From the NCBI GenBank assembly GCA_030323885.1, contig CM059193.1:53410749-53474748 (forward strand): DNA of 64,000 nt, written 5' to 3'. Shown here in pieces: positions 52,601 through 62,385 of the stretch (its first letter is position 1; each line of letters opens with the position of its first letter). The DNA is from Branchipolynoe longqiensis (lineage: Eukaryota; Annelida; Polychaeta; Phyllodocida; Polynoidae). The notes below the pieces were generated by a model. The model saw nothing but the letters and a program-made list of their open reading frames with translations, did not search any database and was not told where the DNA came from. The translations under genes were made by a program, and so were the position numbers.

Positions 52601-53240
52601 TGCTCCGAACTCCATCACAACAGGTGAGACGATACCTGGAGTTCATTGAGGAGTTTGGGGGCGACTTCCCCACCACACCATGTCCTCCAGCCCAGACAGT
52701 GCTGTATGCGGTCTGGCTGGCCAGCACTCTCAAATACACATCGGTGTGCAACTACCTCAGTGGCCTGAACTTCTTCCTGAAGACAGGGGTCGCAGAGCCG
52801 ATCGATTACAAGAACTTTGAGGTGGTATCCACATTGAAGGGCATCAAGCGGGAGCGGGGCTGCCATCCCAAACAGGCAGCTCCCCATACTGCCCGGCATG
52901 CTCAGGCGGATATTTGCCACCTTGACCACCTCGGAGGGGCACACCGCCTGGAGGGCGGCCGTACTGTGCAGTTTTAGGGCACTACTAAGGAAGTGCCAGG
53001 TGACTTCCTCAGACTCATCACTTCACAAGGGAGACTTTTCCTTCCTCCCATGGGGGATGTTGGTGAGAGTTTGTCACTCCAAGATGATACAATTCAAAAA
53101 CGTATGCTCGTACTACCAGTTGCTCGGTGCCCGGACCTCTCCCCCTGTGCAGTCTACTGCACTGAGAGGCATTTCAGGGAGGTCTGAGCGGGACCGGATG
53201 CCATGGCGTTCCAGATCCCCACACCAGCAGGTGCCTCGAT
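52600..53240 (+). pseudogene. N1 tyrosine recombinase, truncated
   Basis: Follows the RNase H fragment in one continuous frame (52501-52977), which is a deletion fusion. Blocks: VRRYLEFIEEF, YAVWLASTLKYTSVCNYLSG, IDYKNFEVVSTLKGIKRERG. Then a frameshift leads to MLRRIFATLTT, WRAAVLCSFRALLRKCQVT (catalytic Arg) and CHSKMIQFK (Lys). The sequence ends shortly after a TERHFREV block, and the HxxR, Trp and Tyr motifs are absent, so no strand exchange is possible. Confidence 0.8.
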
Positions 53241-53320
53241 AGAACAGCCAGTTTCCACTGCACTGGCTGGGACGATGGAGCCTGTATACTAAGACTTTGG
53301 GTTGGGGGGACGTGGGTCTC

Positions 53321-53728
53321 TTGGCATTTAATATATCTCCGCCAGAGAATATATATCTTCTTCTCAACCACATCAGTCTTATTGTTGTTCTGTTTATCTG
53401 GGACCAACTGTTTATGTGCTCTATAATCCATTATGGGAATATAAACAAGGGACACTACCTATCTTCAGTTCCCTAAGTAGTAGTATAGCACTGTATCCTA
53501 TCTAACTGACTCTGTGTAGTATGACATGGGCCACACTGGCGCCACCTGTGAGGGGCTCTAGGCACTGTATGCCAGCTGTGGCTGGCTGTTAATGCCTATA
53601 GGCCCGTCGGGACAGTGAAATTTTAGCTTTAGGTGGCCATTTAATATATATCCGCCAGAGAATATATATCTTCGTCTCAACCACATCAGTCTTATCGTTG
53701 TTCTGTTTATCTGGGGCCAACTGTTTAT
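53321..53728 (+). repeat. N1 terminal repeats B1-A2-B2
   Basis: B1 53321-53411, A2 53412-53631, B2 53632-53728. B1 ends CCAACTGTTTAT directly against A2. B2 ends CCAACTGTTTATATAT and runs into the (TA)n that separates N1 from N2. Confidence 0.85.
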
Positions 53729-53743
53729 ATATATATATATATC

Positions 53744-54121
53744 AAGTTGGGCTACGGAAAAGGAGAGAGACAAGGAGGTGATGGGTAGGACACTTTATTT
53801 GCGTCATGGCTAAGCATAATACAGGCTTACCGGTAAACATTTGAAAGCAGGAGACAGACTGACTGCCCGGGATGCGCAATGCCCGGTGGAGGCGCTGGTG
53901 TAGGCAAGGACCGGGGCAAATACGGGCAAGTCAGCGATTGGACAATAATCAGTAGAGAATAATCGTAATAATAATATCGATAATCATGACAAGAGCTCCG
54001 CCCCTTTTATATACGCATAATAGATTATACTCTCTATAAAGTTGGGCTACGGAAAAGGAGAGAGACAAGGAGGTAATGGGTAGGACACTTTATTTGCGTC
54101 ATGGCTAAGCATAATACAGGC
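53744..54121 (-). repeat. N2 terminal repeats B1-A2-B2
   Basis: Plus-strand order B2 (53744-53827), A2 (53840-54038), B1 (54039-54121). Both B copies start AAGTTGGGCTACGGAAAAGG and end AGCATAATACAGG. They differ at GAGGTGATGG versus GAGGTAATGG. Confidence 0.9.
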
Positions 54122-54132
54122 CAAGGAGACGC

Positions 54133-55211
54133 CTAAGCGTCTCCCCCCAACCCAACACCAGCCTGACTCGAACATAGCGACACCCCCACCCTCATGTCGT
54201 TAACAATCCTTGCACCGAGCGGTGTCTTAAGGTATGCATACACAGTTTCAGACGCCCAGTCGCCCCTGACCTTAAGCTCTTCTATGCTGGCTCCACACAT
54301 GGCCAGGAAGGTGCAATCCCCCTCCTAAGTGAGTGGGAAGAGAGGGAAGCAGCGTCGAGACCCGCCCTGGCAGAGAATATCTTCAAGGTCTCCTGATAAG
54401 CCGAGTAAGGAAAAGGGGCAGAAGCTCCGAGGAGGCATGGAATATGGAAGACTACATCAGAGGGGTCAGCGATAATCTGGATAAAATGCCTCTCGGTCCA
54501 ATAAACCGCACACATGTCAGTATCACAACATCTAGCTATTGGTATCTCAAGGACCCTCTCATTGAATTGAATCGTCTTGGAGCGCCGAACTGTCAAAACT
54601 AGTCCCCAGTCATAAAAATGAAAATCAGATCTGAGTAAGGAGGCATCAGACCAGGTGACCTGGGACTTCCTCAGCAGCCCACAGAATGAGCAGAGAACTG
54701 CTGCACGCCAGGCAACATGACCAGGGTTATCAGTTAGTAGCGCGAAGATCTTGCGCAGCATATTGGGAAGGAGGGGCATGGCACGCCGTGGTGTATCACC
54801 CTTAACTCGTCATATACCTTTAAGTGTTGAAGCAAGAACAAAGTTCTTGTAATCTATTGGCCTTTCGCCGTTCTGCTTAAGGAAGAAATTCAGACCACTG
54901 AGGTAGTTAATAACGGAGACATACTTAAGATCTCTGGCCAACCAGGCGCCATAGAGGGCAACCTGCTCCTCAGAACATGGCATAGGAGTCCTGGAGGAGT
55001 GGAACAGTTCAACATATCCTAAATACTTCTTGATCTGTGTGGCCCTCGCTATTGTTGAGTTCTGTGTGTACGAATGTTGCTGGTATTGCTGCTGCTCGAC
55101 TCTCAGGGCTTCTATCCCTGAAAGAGACGAGCGATTGGTCAAACGTGTCGCTGCAACAAAGCATCCTAGCACCATCGACACTCCTGATCCTAGCGGCATT
55201 ATCATTGTCAA
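54133..55211 (-). pseudogene. N2 tyrosine recombinase, two lesions
   Basis: Overlaps the end of the RT/RNase H gene by about 200 bases in another frame. N-terminal blocks: TIARATQIKKYLGYVELF, YGAWLARDLKYVSVINYLSG. An in-frame TGA lies at 54812-54810 after STLKGI. The same frame continues MLRKIFALLTD, AVLCSFCGLLRKSQVT (catalytic Arg), RRSKTIQF (Lys) and SSHSLRRG (HxxR). A run one G short (54319-54315) then shifts the frame. Beyond it CTFLAMCGASIEELKVRGDW and YAYLKTPLG (Tyr) can be read to TAG at 54133-54135. All catalytic residues are present, so only two point changes separate it from an open gene. Confidence 0.8.
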
Positions 55212-57150
55212 TCAATCTGCTTAAGGCATCGCATATTACGTTAACGGCACTACGTATGTAAATTGAACTAAATGTACAATTGTATCGCACAGAGAACCAA
55301 AATATCCTACGCAAGAAGTGCATGATTTCGGTGCTCCTCGACCTACCAGTGTTAAGTTCTGCCTGAACAACTGAACTATCGGTGACAAAAATGATTGTGG
55401 TGTTACACCAGCCCGCACTCCAGCGGATGCAGGATGCGTAGACCGCCCACATCTCCTGCAAGTTGATGTGGGCGGTCCAGACATCCTCCGGAGGACGGAA
55501 GTGGTGATGACCAACGTAATCGTCAAGGATGTCTGCGGTCAAGTCAGAGAATGAGCCGACAGCCCAGTCACTGCCATGCAAGGCACCGAAGCCCCACTTG
55601 GAAGAGTCACTGTGAATAGAGACGACGGGGGCAAATTTACCTAGGATCTTGGCTTTCCCGTTAAAGCCAGTAGCGAAATCCAACCACCAGTCAAGGTCCT
55701 CCCTAACCCCCTTGCCTAGCCTAGTCCTATGGAAAGGTTGTTTCAGTTTTGACATGAGATCGTAGATATGCCTTGAGAAGGTCCTCCCTCCCCGAATGAC
55801 CTTGGCACAGTGAGCGAGCAACACCCCCACCCGCTCAAGCTCCTTCCTACTGGCCTTCTTGCACCCGCGTAGCTTGCGAAGTATCTGTAATGTTTTTTCT
55901 AATTTATCGCGAGGAAGGCTAAGCTCGAGGTGAACAGAATCAAGAAAAATGCCAAGGAATCTAACCTTGGTCTCTACACTACTAACTTTCTTGAACTTAA
56001 CAAAAAACCCAAGTCTTCTTAGTATGTGTATGAAGGTTCTCTGAGCGCCCTGGACCTCAGACCGAGTCCCACCGACGAGACAGAAGTCATCGAGGTAGTT
56101 TACAACTCTGGTTAAACCCTCCCGAACTCCGCATCTCACGATGAAGTCAGATATCTTAGAAAATATAAAGGGGCTGGATGATAGGCCCATACTTAACCGA
56201 TTGTCAACAAAGTAAGTGAAGTTATCATCGCCAGCTCCCATGTGGCGAAGGCCTTGACGATGGCGGTCATCCGGATGAATGGAAACTGTGCGATAGGCGT
56301 CTTTTATGTCTATCGTCCCCATATAGTTACCCTTCTCGAGAATCTCTGTTACATCATCGAGGCCTTTATAGGAGAATTTTGTACAGACTTCATCCGTGAA
56401 ATTGTTAACGGAGTCGATCGATGGCATACTGCAGTCGATGATGACGCGGCCACCACCGTCATCCTTAGGAACGACGAAGGCATCGTGAGTGCAGATAGGG
56501 GGGGCATCTATTCTGGAAATTAGGCCCTCCCGTTCCTCATAAAGAAACTTTTTGTTGATAATATCCCGCTCCCACTTCGCCTTCCTCCTAGGCTTGTCTG
56601 GGATATAGCAGACATCAACACATGGGTTAATCACTCTGAACCCGAAAGCGACCCCTATCATTAGATATAACCAATCTGGGTCACAATCCCCACGATGGAA
56701 AATCTCAGCAAACCACCTGCAAGGCTTAAGTTGGCTTGGTTTGCCCGCGATTAAATGACTACATGTGCAGCTCCCGTCAACACAGCTGTGAGATACCTCA
56801 AATCTCATGGGGGGCGCCCCCTCGGTTTCCCTAATGTATACCAGCAGGCCGCCCGATGCGGTCTGCTCCACAAATAACCGATCCGCCTTGCTGGCGCCCT
56901 CAGGCTGCTCCCAAAGCAAGCCATTACAACTATCATCATGAATGTAACCAACTTCAAACCCCCCCCCCCGCACTGTCACATACCTCAACCCCAGCTGAAA
57001 TATTAGAGCATGGCATGCAATCATCATCAGTGAGGAACGAATCAGGATGTTCAGTCCGGTTAAGGTTGACAGTATCAGATTCAATGATATCTCGACGTTG
57101 ATCGTCCTTGTATGGAATTTCAACCTTATAACTAGCACTAGTAACAACAT
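55009..57150 (-). CDS. N2 reverse transcriptase / RNase H
   Basis: Copies the element RNA and removes it. The frame is open for 713 codons from 57150 to 55009. The first 60 codons look wrong (very hydrophobic). In the next frame an acidic stretch (MINSDRDCRDFDNQFD from 57202) runs to a run of 11 C at 56959-56969, where it would join the RT frame. I therefore think the true N-terminus lies there. RT: VVPKDDGGGRVIIDCS, TIDIKDAYRTVSIHP, MGLSSSPFIFSKI, VNYLDDF (intact), RFLGIFLDS. RNase H: SIHSDSSKWGFGAL, HINLQEMWAVY, IIFVTDSSVV, CDALSRL. A YRG-type LLAHCAKVIRGGRTF linker lies between. In the frame upstream of 57202 it continues to the gag stop. Confidence 0.8.
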   Translation of the reverse strand: MLLLVLVIRLKFHTRTINVEISLNLILSTLTGLNILIRSSLMMIACHALIFQLGLRYVTVRGGGFEVGYIHDDSCNGLLWEQPEGASKADRLFVEQTASGGLLVYIRETEGAPPMRFEVSHSCVDGSCTCSHLIAGKPSQLKPCRWFAEIFHRGDCDPDWLYLMIGVAFGFRVINPCVDVCYIPDKPRRKAKWERDIINKKFLYEEREGLISRIDAPPICTHDAFVVPKDDGGGRVIIDCSMPSIDSVNNFTDEVCTKFSYKGLDDVTEILEKGNYMGTIDIKDAYRTVSIHPDDRHRQGLRHMGAGDDNFTYFVDNRLSMGLSSSPFIFSKISDFIVRCGVREGLTRVVNYLDDFCLVGGTRSEVQGAQRTFIHILRRLGFFVKFKKVSSVETKVRFLGIFLDSVHLELSLPRDKLEKTLQILRKLRGCKKASRKELERVGVLLAHCAKVIRGGRTFSRHIYDLMSKLKQPFHRTRLGKGVREDLDWWLDFATGFNGKAKILGKFAPVVSIHSDSSKWGFGALHGSDWAVGSFSDLTADILDDYVGHHHFRPPEDVWTAHINLQEMWAVYASCIRWSAGWCNTTIIFVTDSSVVQAELNTGRSRSTEIMHFLRRIFWFSVRYNCTFSSIYIRSAVNVICDALSRLIDNDNAARIRSVDGARMLCCSDTFDQSLVSFRDRSPESRAAAIPATFVHTELNNSEGHTDQEVFRIC

Positions 57151-57316
57151 TCACATCGAATTGGTTATCGAAGTCACGGCAGTCCCTATCAGAGTTGATC
57201 ATTGCGTCTCCTTCCAAAGGCACTGTTCTAATCGGGAAGGCGCGGTAATCGGTCCGAGTAGATGTCAGGAGTACATTCGTAAGGTTGGGACTCGAATGGT
57301 TGAATGTCGGAACGAG

Positions 57317-58300
57317 TCAAGCCTTGCACTTTGCACGTTTGTGCGACTTGGCACCACATCGCGAACACGCATGGGCGAACCGGCACTCGTCATGAGGTCT
57401 AAGGCAACTAGCCTCGCCATTCCAAGCATAGTACGCTTTCCTTGTGTTATTGCCCGGTGACCTTATGCATGCACTATATGTGCTAGTTCCTAGTTTCTTG
57501 GTCTTCCTGTTGTGCAGGCCATAGTGTTCTATGCTCTCCTCTTGGTGAGCCTTTGAGAATGCCACAAACCCGATGCTCTCCCCAAGCTTGCAAATGGCAA
57601 GCACATGGTCGACGTGTGCGACGTCCTTATAGTGCTCCTCTCAAGCTCTCGTTGAAATGAAGCCGACATGTTGTATGAAGGCTCCATAGTCTGCTGTTGT
57701 GAGGCCAGGAATGTCCAGGCACCAACCGCATGAGGCCTTCACGAGTTCATGAGCGTTAATCTTTCTAACGTCTTTCCCCATAGCGTACTTCCTCAGCGAC
57801 CACTTACTTCGTCGTTGTCGAGATGAGCTGCCGTCGCTACTTGACCTCGACGACCGTCTTCTTCTTCTGCTCGACCCTTTCGAGTGTCGACGTGATTGTC
57901 CATGGGTCGAGTGTCCGTTGTCGGTCCCTCGTGTCTAAGTCGGAGGTGGAAGCGCTGCGTCCGTCGTCCGTTGATCTTCATCCGGGTGTAGTCGGTCATC
58001 CGTGTCATTACGGGATGTTCCAGCCAGAACGGCGTCGGGTTGCCCGCCATCTTTAAAAATGGTCGTCCGTCGTCTGGTCCGTCGTCTGTCTCGCTCAGCC
58101 CGTAGGTCATCGAGTTCATCTTCTAACACCGTCACCCGCATCTCAGCTTTCAGTCTGTCGATTTCCGAGCGTGCAATCGACTCTCGCTCTTCAAGCGACA
58201 ACACCGCCAAAGCAGAAGCGGTCGACTCCAGACCGCCGCTGTCTGCCTCACCTGCCGATCTCGCATTCTTTGTAGATGCTGTACTGCTGCGCATTGACAT
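57317..58300 (-). pseudogene. N2 gag-like protein, two in-frame stops
   Basis: One frame runs from ATG 58300 to TGA 57319-57317 (about 327 codons), broken only by TAG at 57937-57935 and TGA at 57643-57641; both fit C-to-T change. It begins Ser/Ala-rich, followed by a charged coiled-coil-like segment (EERESIARSEIDRLKAEMRV, LEDELDDLRAERDRRR), an Arg/Ser-rich middle (RRSSRSSSDGSSSR), a conserved-looking block (INAHELVKASCGWCLDIPG) and a Cys/His end (CLRPHDECRFAHACSRCG, HKRAKC) like the zinc cluster of DIRS/Ngaro gag. The terminal TGA is followed in the same frame by CTC and open sequence into the RT N-terminus, so readthrough to a fusion is possible. Confidence 0.7.
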
Positions 58301-58793
58301 ACCTGACCTAATAACAGGTGTGTCGATACTTTTGGTGCAACAAGCTTGGTCTTACGTGTCGTGGGTCGTCCCGCACTCAGAACAATAGCGGGTGCCAGGC
58401 ATGTCATAAAGCGGGCCAAGTACCGCCGGGCCGCAGAAAGCAGATTAAGCGGATTAAGCGGATTATGCGAGGTTAACGATGTACTGCTAGATCCAATTCA
58501 GATTGCTCTCAATAGGATCGTTCCCATCATAGGCTTGAGAATCGAAAGATCGACACACTTAGCAGACGGTCGATTATCAAAACGACAGTCGAGTATGAGT
58601 TTAAGGCATGATACCGTCTTCCATGTGAATGGTCGCCGTGAAAAGATCGTTCCTCCTATATTTGTCCAACCGACACGCAAAGGTCGACTCACAGGAGCGG
58701 TCGTCCGATTCGCGGACGACAGGTAGCACCGGCAGCACAGGTAGCACAAAGGAGCACACAGGTAGCTAGTAGACTGTTGCTCGATGTGTTCTG
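58301..58793 (-). other. N2 leader between A1 and gag
   Basis: About 490 bases without a recognised gene. Contains GGTAGCACCGGCAGCACAGG short repeats near 58722-58765. Probably the untranslated leader of N2. Confidence 0.5.
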
Positions 58794-58946
58794 TTTGAAA
58801 GCAGGAGACAGACTGACTGCCCAGGACGCGCAATGCCCGGTGGAGGCGCTGGTGTAGGCAAGGACCGGGGCAAATACGGGCAAGTCAGCGATTGGACAAT
58901 AATCAGTAGAGAAGAATCATAATAATAATATCGATAATAGATTATA

Positions 58947-58958
<12 letters not shown>
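58794..58958 (-). repeat. N2 terminal repeat A1
   Basis: Matches A2 at 53840-54038 from TTTGAAAGCAGGAGACAGAC to AATAATATCGATAAT, then lacks the CATGACAAGAGCTCCGCCCC block found in A2 and resumes at AGATTATACTCTC. Followed by (CT)n and (TA)n at 58948-58996. Confidence 0.85.
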
Positions 58959-58989
<31 letters not shown>

Positions 58990-58999
<10 letters not shown>

Positions 59000-59150
59000 C
59001 ACGATGAAGTGTTAGATCGGTAGATCTACTACTGCTCGGGTGATATAAATGTGCTATATGCCGCCATATATACTAATGAAGAAGTTCTATGCCTAATACA
59101 TGAGAGAAGTGTACTAACCATGGCAGCACATGCCTGGAATAAACAAAATG
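58990..59150. repeat. AT-rich hairpin satellite, right of N2
   Basis: CACGATGAAGTGTTAGATCG, CTCGGGTGATATAAATGTG, GCCGCCATATATACTAATGA. These are the same unit elements as at 50891-51113 and 61495-62840, so N1 and N2 lie inside one array. Confidence 0.6.
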
Positions 59151-59944
59151 TAAAATTGCGGGCGATCCGTAACCCTGACCACTACAAAAAATTCCTAAAG
59201 AAAACAATTACTTACTAACACAACAAAACCGCACCTGCCCCTGAGCGCCGTGAATGCTTGCTGTGTACTGGCACAGAAAGCAAAAGACAGGCCAGGAAAA
59301 GTGGTAGGCACTAAACAGAAAAAATAGGGAAATTAGCTCTCCTAAGTATTAAGGAAATCAGGAAAGCTATCACCACATGGCGCAGTCCACCTGGGTATGT
59401 GTAATGGCACAAACCAACACAGAAGTGGACAGGCCACGGTCATGCAACTGATCCACCCTGAAATACAAAATGGCTAGGGAAGCAACACAGCCATCCCGCC
59501 TGGCCGCAGTCCTAAAGGGTCCGAGTGTGTTCTAGCACACGAGTGCACTATCTAAGGACAGGGTTTAGGTGAAAGGATGCTGTAACAAATAACAAAAATC
59601 TGAATGGAACGGGATCCTCTCCCACAAGCCTGCATGTCACCCAAGTAGATGTACATAGTAGGCTAAGGTATCATTACTCAGACTAGACAAAAAAAACTGG
59701 AAAATTACAAAAAAACTAACATAGGCTATTACTAACAACCAAAATTGCAGAAGGCTGACCCGAGCAGACACAGGTAAACACTCCTGGGCAAAGGAACAGA
59801 TCAAGACAGCACCACAGCTGTCCAGCGTTGAAAACAAGCACCCTGACAGGAGCTTATACGTTATGGGCAGAGAAAATACCTCGTCAATAAAAAATAAATA
59901 AAAAATAAAAAATATAACCGAAGTCTTATAAATAACATCATATA
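59151..59944. other. No gene recognised
   Basis: Mixed-composition, A-rich on the plus strand. No motif and no match elsewhere in the window. Probably an unidentified insertion in the satellite. Confidence 0.4.
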
Positions 59945-60257
59945 CAGTCAAACCTCTCTAACCAACCACCTCCACAAATCGACCACTCCCCTATATCGAT
60001 CGCTTTACTTGGGTCACAACAGTGCCATTGTAACCATATGCAGTAAAACCTCTCTAAATCGAGAGGTTTTACATACATATTACAGTAAAACCTCTCTAAA
60101 TCGACTGACCTTGGGACCGAATTTAAGTGGTCCATACAGGGAGGTGGTTGGTTTAGGGAGTTAGAATATGGTTACAATGGTATTGTTGGGACCGAAATAA
60201 AGAGATCGATATAGGGGAGTGGTCGATCTGTGGGGGTGGTCGGATAGAGAGGTGTTA

Positions 60258-60260
<3 letters not shown>
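59945..60260. mobile_element. pogo/Tigger-like MITE, TA target duplication
   Basis: Ends CAGTCAAACCTCTCTAACC (left) and, inverted, CAGTAACACCTCTCTATCC (right). They are flanked by TA on both sides (59943-59944, 60261-60262) in a TA-rich context. CAGT(N)AAACCTCTCTA is the usual start of invertebrate pogo/Tigger-type TIRs. Inside, the TIR is present again twice (about 60047-60098, CAGTAAAACCTCTCTAAATC), so a second copy is nested. No transposase. Confidence 0.75.

Positions 60261-60262
<2 letters not shown>

Positions 60263-60310
<48 letters not shown>
60263..60310. repeat. (TA)n run
   Basis: Uninterrupted TA run of about 48 bases between the pogo-like MITE and RepA copy 2. Confidence 0.9.
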
Positions 60311-60312
<2 letters not shown>

Positions 60313-60343
60313 GCTTTCAGGCACAAAAACCGCATATGGTATC

Positions 60344-60747
60344 CAGGTATTGCAATACCTCAGGTAGTTTGATGCCCCTGCCCTGCAGAGTTGTAAACCA
60401 CTGCCTTGTGGTACAGGTCCTTGACAGAACCGAAGGCTAAGGGAGCAAACCCTGAACAGAAAACCATGTCCCTGTGGCAGTATCAAGGGTGTTTGATGTA
60501 TGGAACTCCCAACATCTCCTGACCAGCCACTGCAGGGACAAATAGTTTGCAAAAACCGGCAGCACTTCAACACTTTTTTCAGGCAGCTTTCATGAAATGT
60601 AACCATCAAGAGAAACCTGAAGCTGAGAGACATGAAGACCGACTCATGGACATCACTCTCACAGCAGAGAGCTAAATGGAGAGTGGCAGTCAAGTAATGA
60701 AAGCAGTCTTTCTTGCGTCGCGACCAACAGCATGATGATGATGATGA
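60344..60747 (+). repeat. RepA copy 2, shows the end of a LINE ORF2
   Basis: Matches copies 1 and 3 (TTTGATGCCCCTGCCCTGCA, CATGTCCCTGTGGCAG, ACATCTCCTGACCAGCCACT). The longer 3' part at 60600-60690 reads LKLRDMKTD, SQQRAKWRVAVK and a stop in one plus-strand frame. This RxxWR...K-stop pattern is the usual end of non-LTR retrotransposon ORF2. It is followed by an (ATG)n tail at 60731-60745. RepA is therefore either a 5'-truncated LINE or a SINE with a LINE-derived tail. Confidence 0.6.
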
Positions 60748-61224
60748 GGCACAAAAACTGACAAATCCATTTCAGTTGTTTTCTGTCATACGGAATTTAG
60801 TGTTGTGCTTTCTTGTTAACGTTTATTAATTTGATTTAAGTAGCGCAGTGTATCAGAGATGTGGCAGTATCTGTGAACAAATGGATTTCACTATCAGAAT
60901 GAAGGCACCCTCAACTCCAATGATGTAGGCCTGGTTTCATTCATTTTGGCCCTGGTTGAGCTTGTTGGTTTTTTGTGCCTGAACCCTTCATATATCGCAA
61001 TGATGAAGTAGGCCTATAGAGGGCGCTACTGAGGTGATAGGAATATGCTAAGGAACACTAAACATATATTATAATGAAGAAGGGTCTTTCCTCATACTAC
61101 TAAGGTGCTATATAGCAAAATATATCATAATGCTGAAGTATTGTTATATTTAACATTGTCCGCCTGTTATAAATGTGATATATGCCACCACAGATATCCT
61201 AACGATAAAGCATTATATCTAATT
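60748..61224. other. Spacer, then AT-rich satellite units from about 61005
   Basis: 60748-61004 is unrecognised. From 61005 the units GAACACTAAACATATATT, ATAATGAAGAAGGGTC, CATAATGCTGAAGTATTG, ATAAATGTGATATATGCCAC belong to the AT-rich satellite. Confidence 0.55.
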
Positions 61225-61495
61225 GTTGGTTAGTTGTTGGAGTTTTACGTCCTGGCAACATCTAAGGTCATATCAGGACAGGTACCGACTTGTGACAGTG
61301 CACACTCATGGCGACTTTATAAGGCTGCCCCACTGGGAGACCCAGCAGCTAGCATCATGACCTGATATCCGACTCAGTCCCATTATCATGACACTGAGCA
61401 AACCAATCCCTGCCCTATCCTAATAATGCCGAGCAGCAACGATCTATCAACACGGGAGACGGACGCTCAACTCATTCTGGCAACCCGTGTGGTGG
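61225..61495 (-). repeat. SINE-S copy inserted in the satellite
   Basis: Plus-strand order: TTGTTGGAGTTTTACGTCCT, GGCAACATCTAAGGTCATAT, CCCCACTGGGAGACCCAG, CACTGAGCAAACCAATCCCT, CCTATCCTAATAATGCCGAG, then GGGAGACGGACGCTCAACTC (head). The B-box part is deleted. Confidence 0.75.
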
Positions 61496-62352
61496 TTATA
61501 TCTAATAGTATTAGTATTAGTATGAGTTAATACATACCAGCTGATATATATGTAATATATATATAGGATATGTAGTACCACATGTATTAAAATGATAAAG
61601 TGTTCTGTTGAACACTACCTAGGTGTTATAAATGTGATATAGAGCAGCATATATTTCATATTGACGGAGTTTCATGTATAACACTGCCTGGACATTACAA
61701 ATGTGATGTACAACATCCTAGATTTATCACGATGAAATAGTGTTGTACTTAACACCCTCAAATGTGTCCTAAATGTGATAGATAACGTAGCATAATTGTA
61801 TTGTAATGATAAAGTGCATAACTACATCACACACTACCCACATTACAACAATGTGATGCCCAGCACCATATATATCTATATCAATATATATAGGCACACA
61901 TATATACATCCACATATCATAGTGATGCAGTCTATGCAGCACTCTCCAGGTGTTATATATTTGCATATCTATAAGACCAAATCAATGATGAAGGGTATCT
62001 AATGCCACCTGGGTGTACACATCTGTTCATCGATAAGGCCATGAACAAAATATATTATATATATATATAGGAATGAACTGATATATCACCACTATCTGGG
62101 AGTTATGAATTACTTATATATATATGGAAATGAAGTCCTATTTCTGACACTATTCGACCGTTATATATTATATATATATATTAAAAATGAAGTGTTATAA
62201 ATAACACTATGTAGGTGTTATATATTCCATATATATATGAGAAAATGAAGTGTTAATACTGTTATATCTAACACTACCTGGGCATTATATATTCCATATA
62301 TATATGAAAATGAAGCGTTATATCTAACACTATCCGGGTGTTATATTACATA

Positions 62353-62385
<33 letters not shown>

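Larger units (their letters stand above)
51114..53728 (+). mobile_element. N1: Ngaro/PAT-like YR retroelement with split direct repeats, decayed
   Basis: Order: A1 (51114-51335), coding part with RT, RNase H and recombinase remnants, B1 (53321-53411), A2 (53412-53631), B2 (53632-53728). A1 and A2 share GTGCTCTATATCCATTATGG and on for about 215 bases. B1 and B2 share CCGCCAGAGAATATATATCT and on for about 85. A1-ORFs-B1-A2-B2 is the established split-direct-repeat layout of Ngaro and PAT elements, needed for a circular intermediate. The gag region is missing (RT starts 17 bases after A1), so the element is internally deleted. Confidence 0.8.
53744..58958 (-). mobile_element. N2: nearly complete Ngaro/PAT-like YR retroelement
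   Basis: Read on the minus strand: A1 (58958-58794), leader, gag (58300-57317), RT/RNase H, overlapping recombinase ending at 54133, B1 (54121-54039), A2 (54038-53840), B2 (53827-53744). A shares AAGCAGGAGACAGACTGACT and on; B shares AAGTTGGGCTACGGAAAAGG and on, including AATAAAGTG, a likely poly(A) signal. A1 lacks about 36 bases that A2 has before the ATAGATTATACTCTC edge. Damage is light: two stops in gag, one in the recombinase, and shifts at two homopolymers. It lies tail to tail with N1 and is separated from it by (TA)n. Confidence 0.85.

Noticed and set aside
56970..57150. Hydrophobic N-terminus of the N2 RT frame as a signal peptide
   Set aside because: The acidic alternative frame before the run of 11 C is more protein-like and in frame with gag; the hydrophobic stretch is probably its wrong-frame reading.
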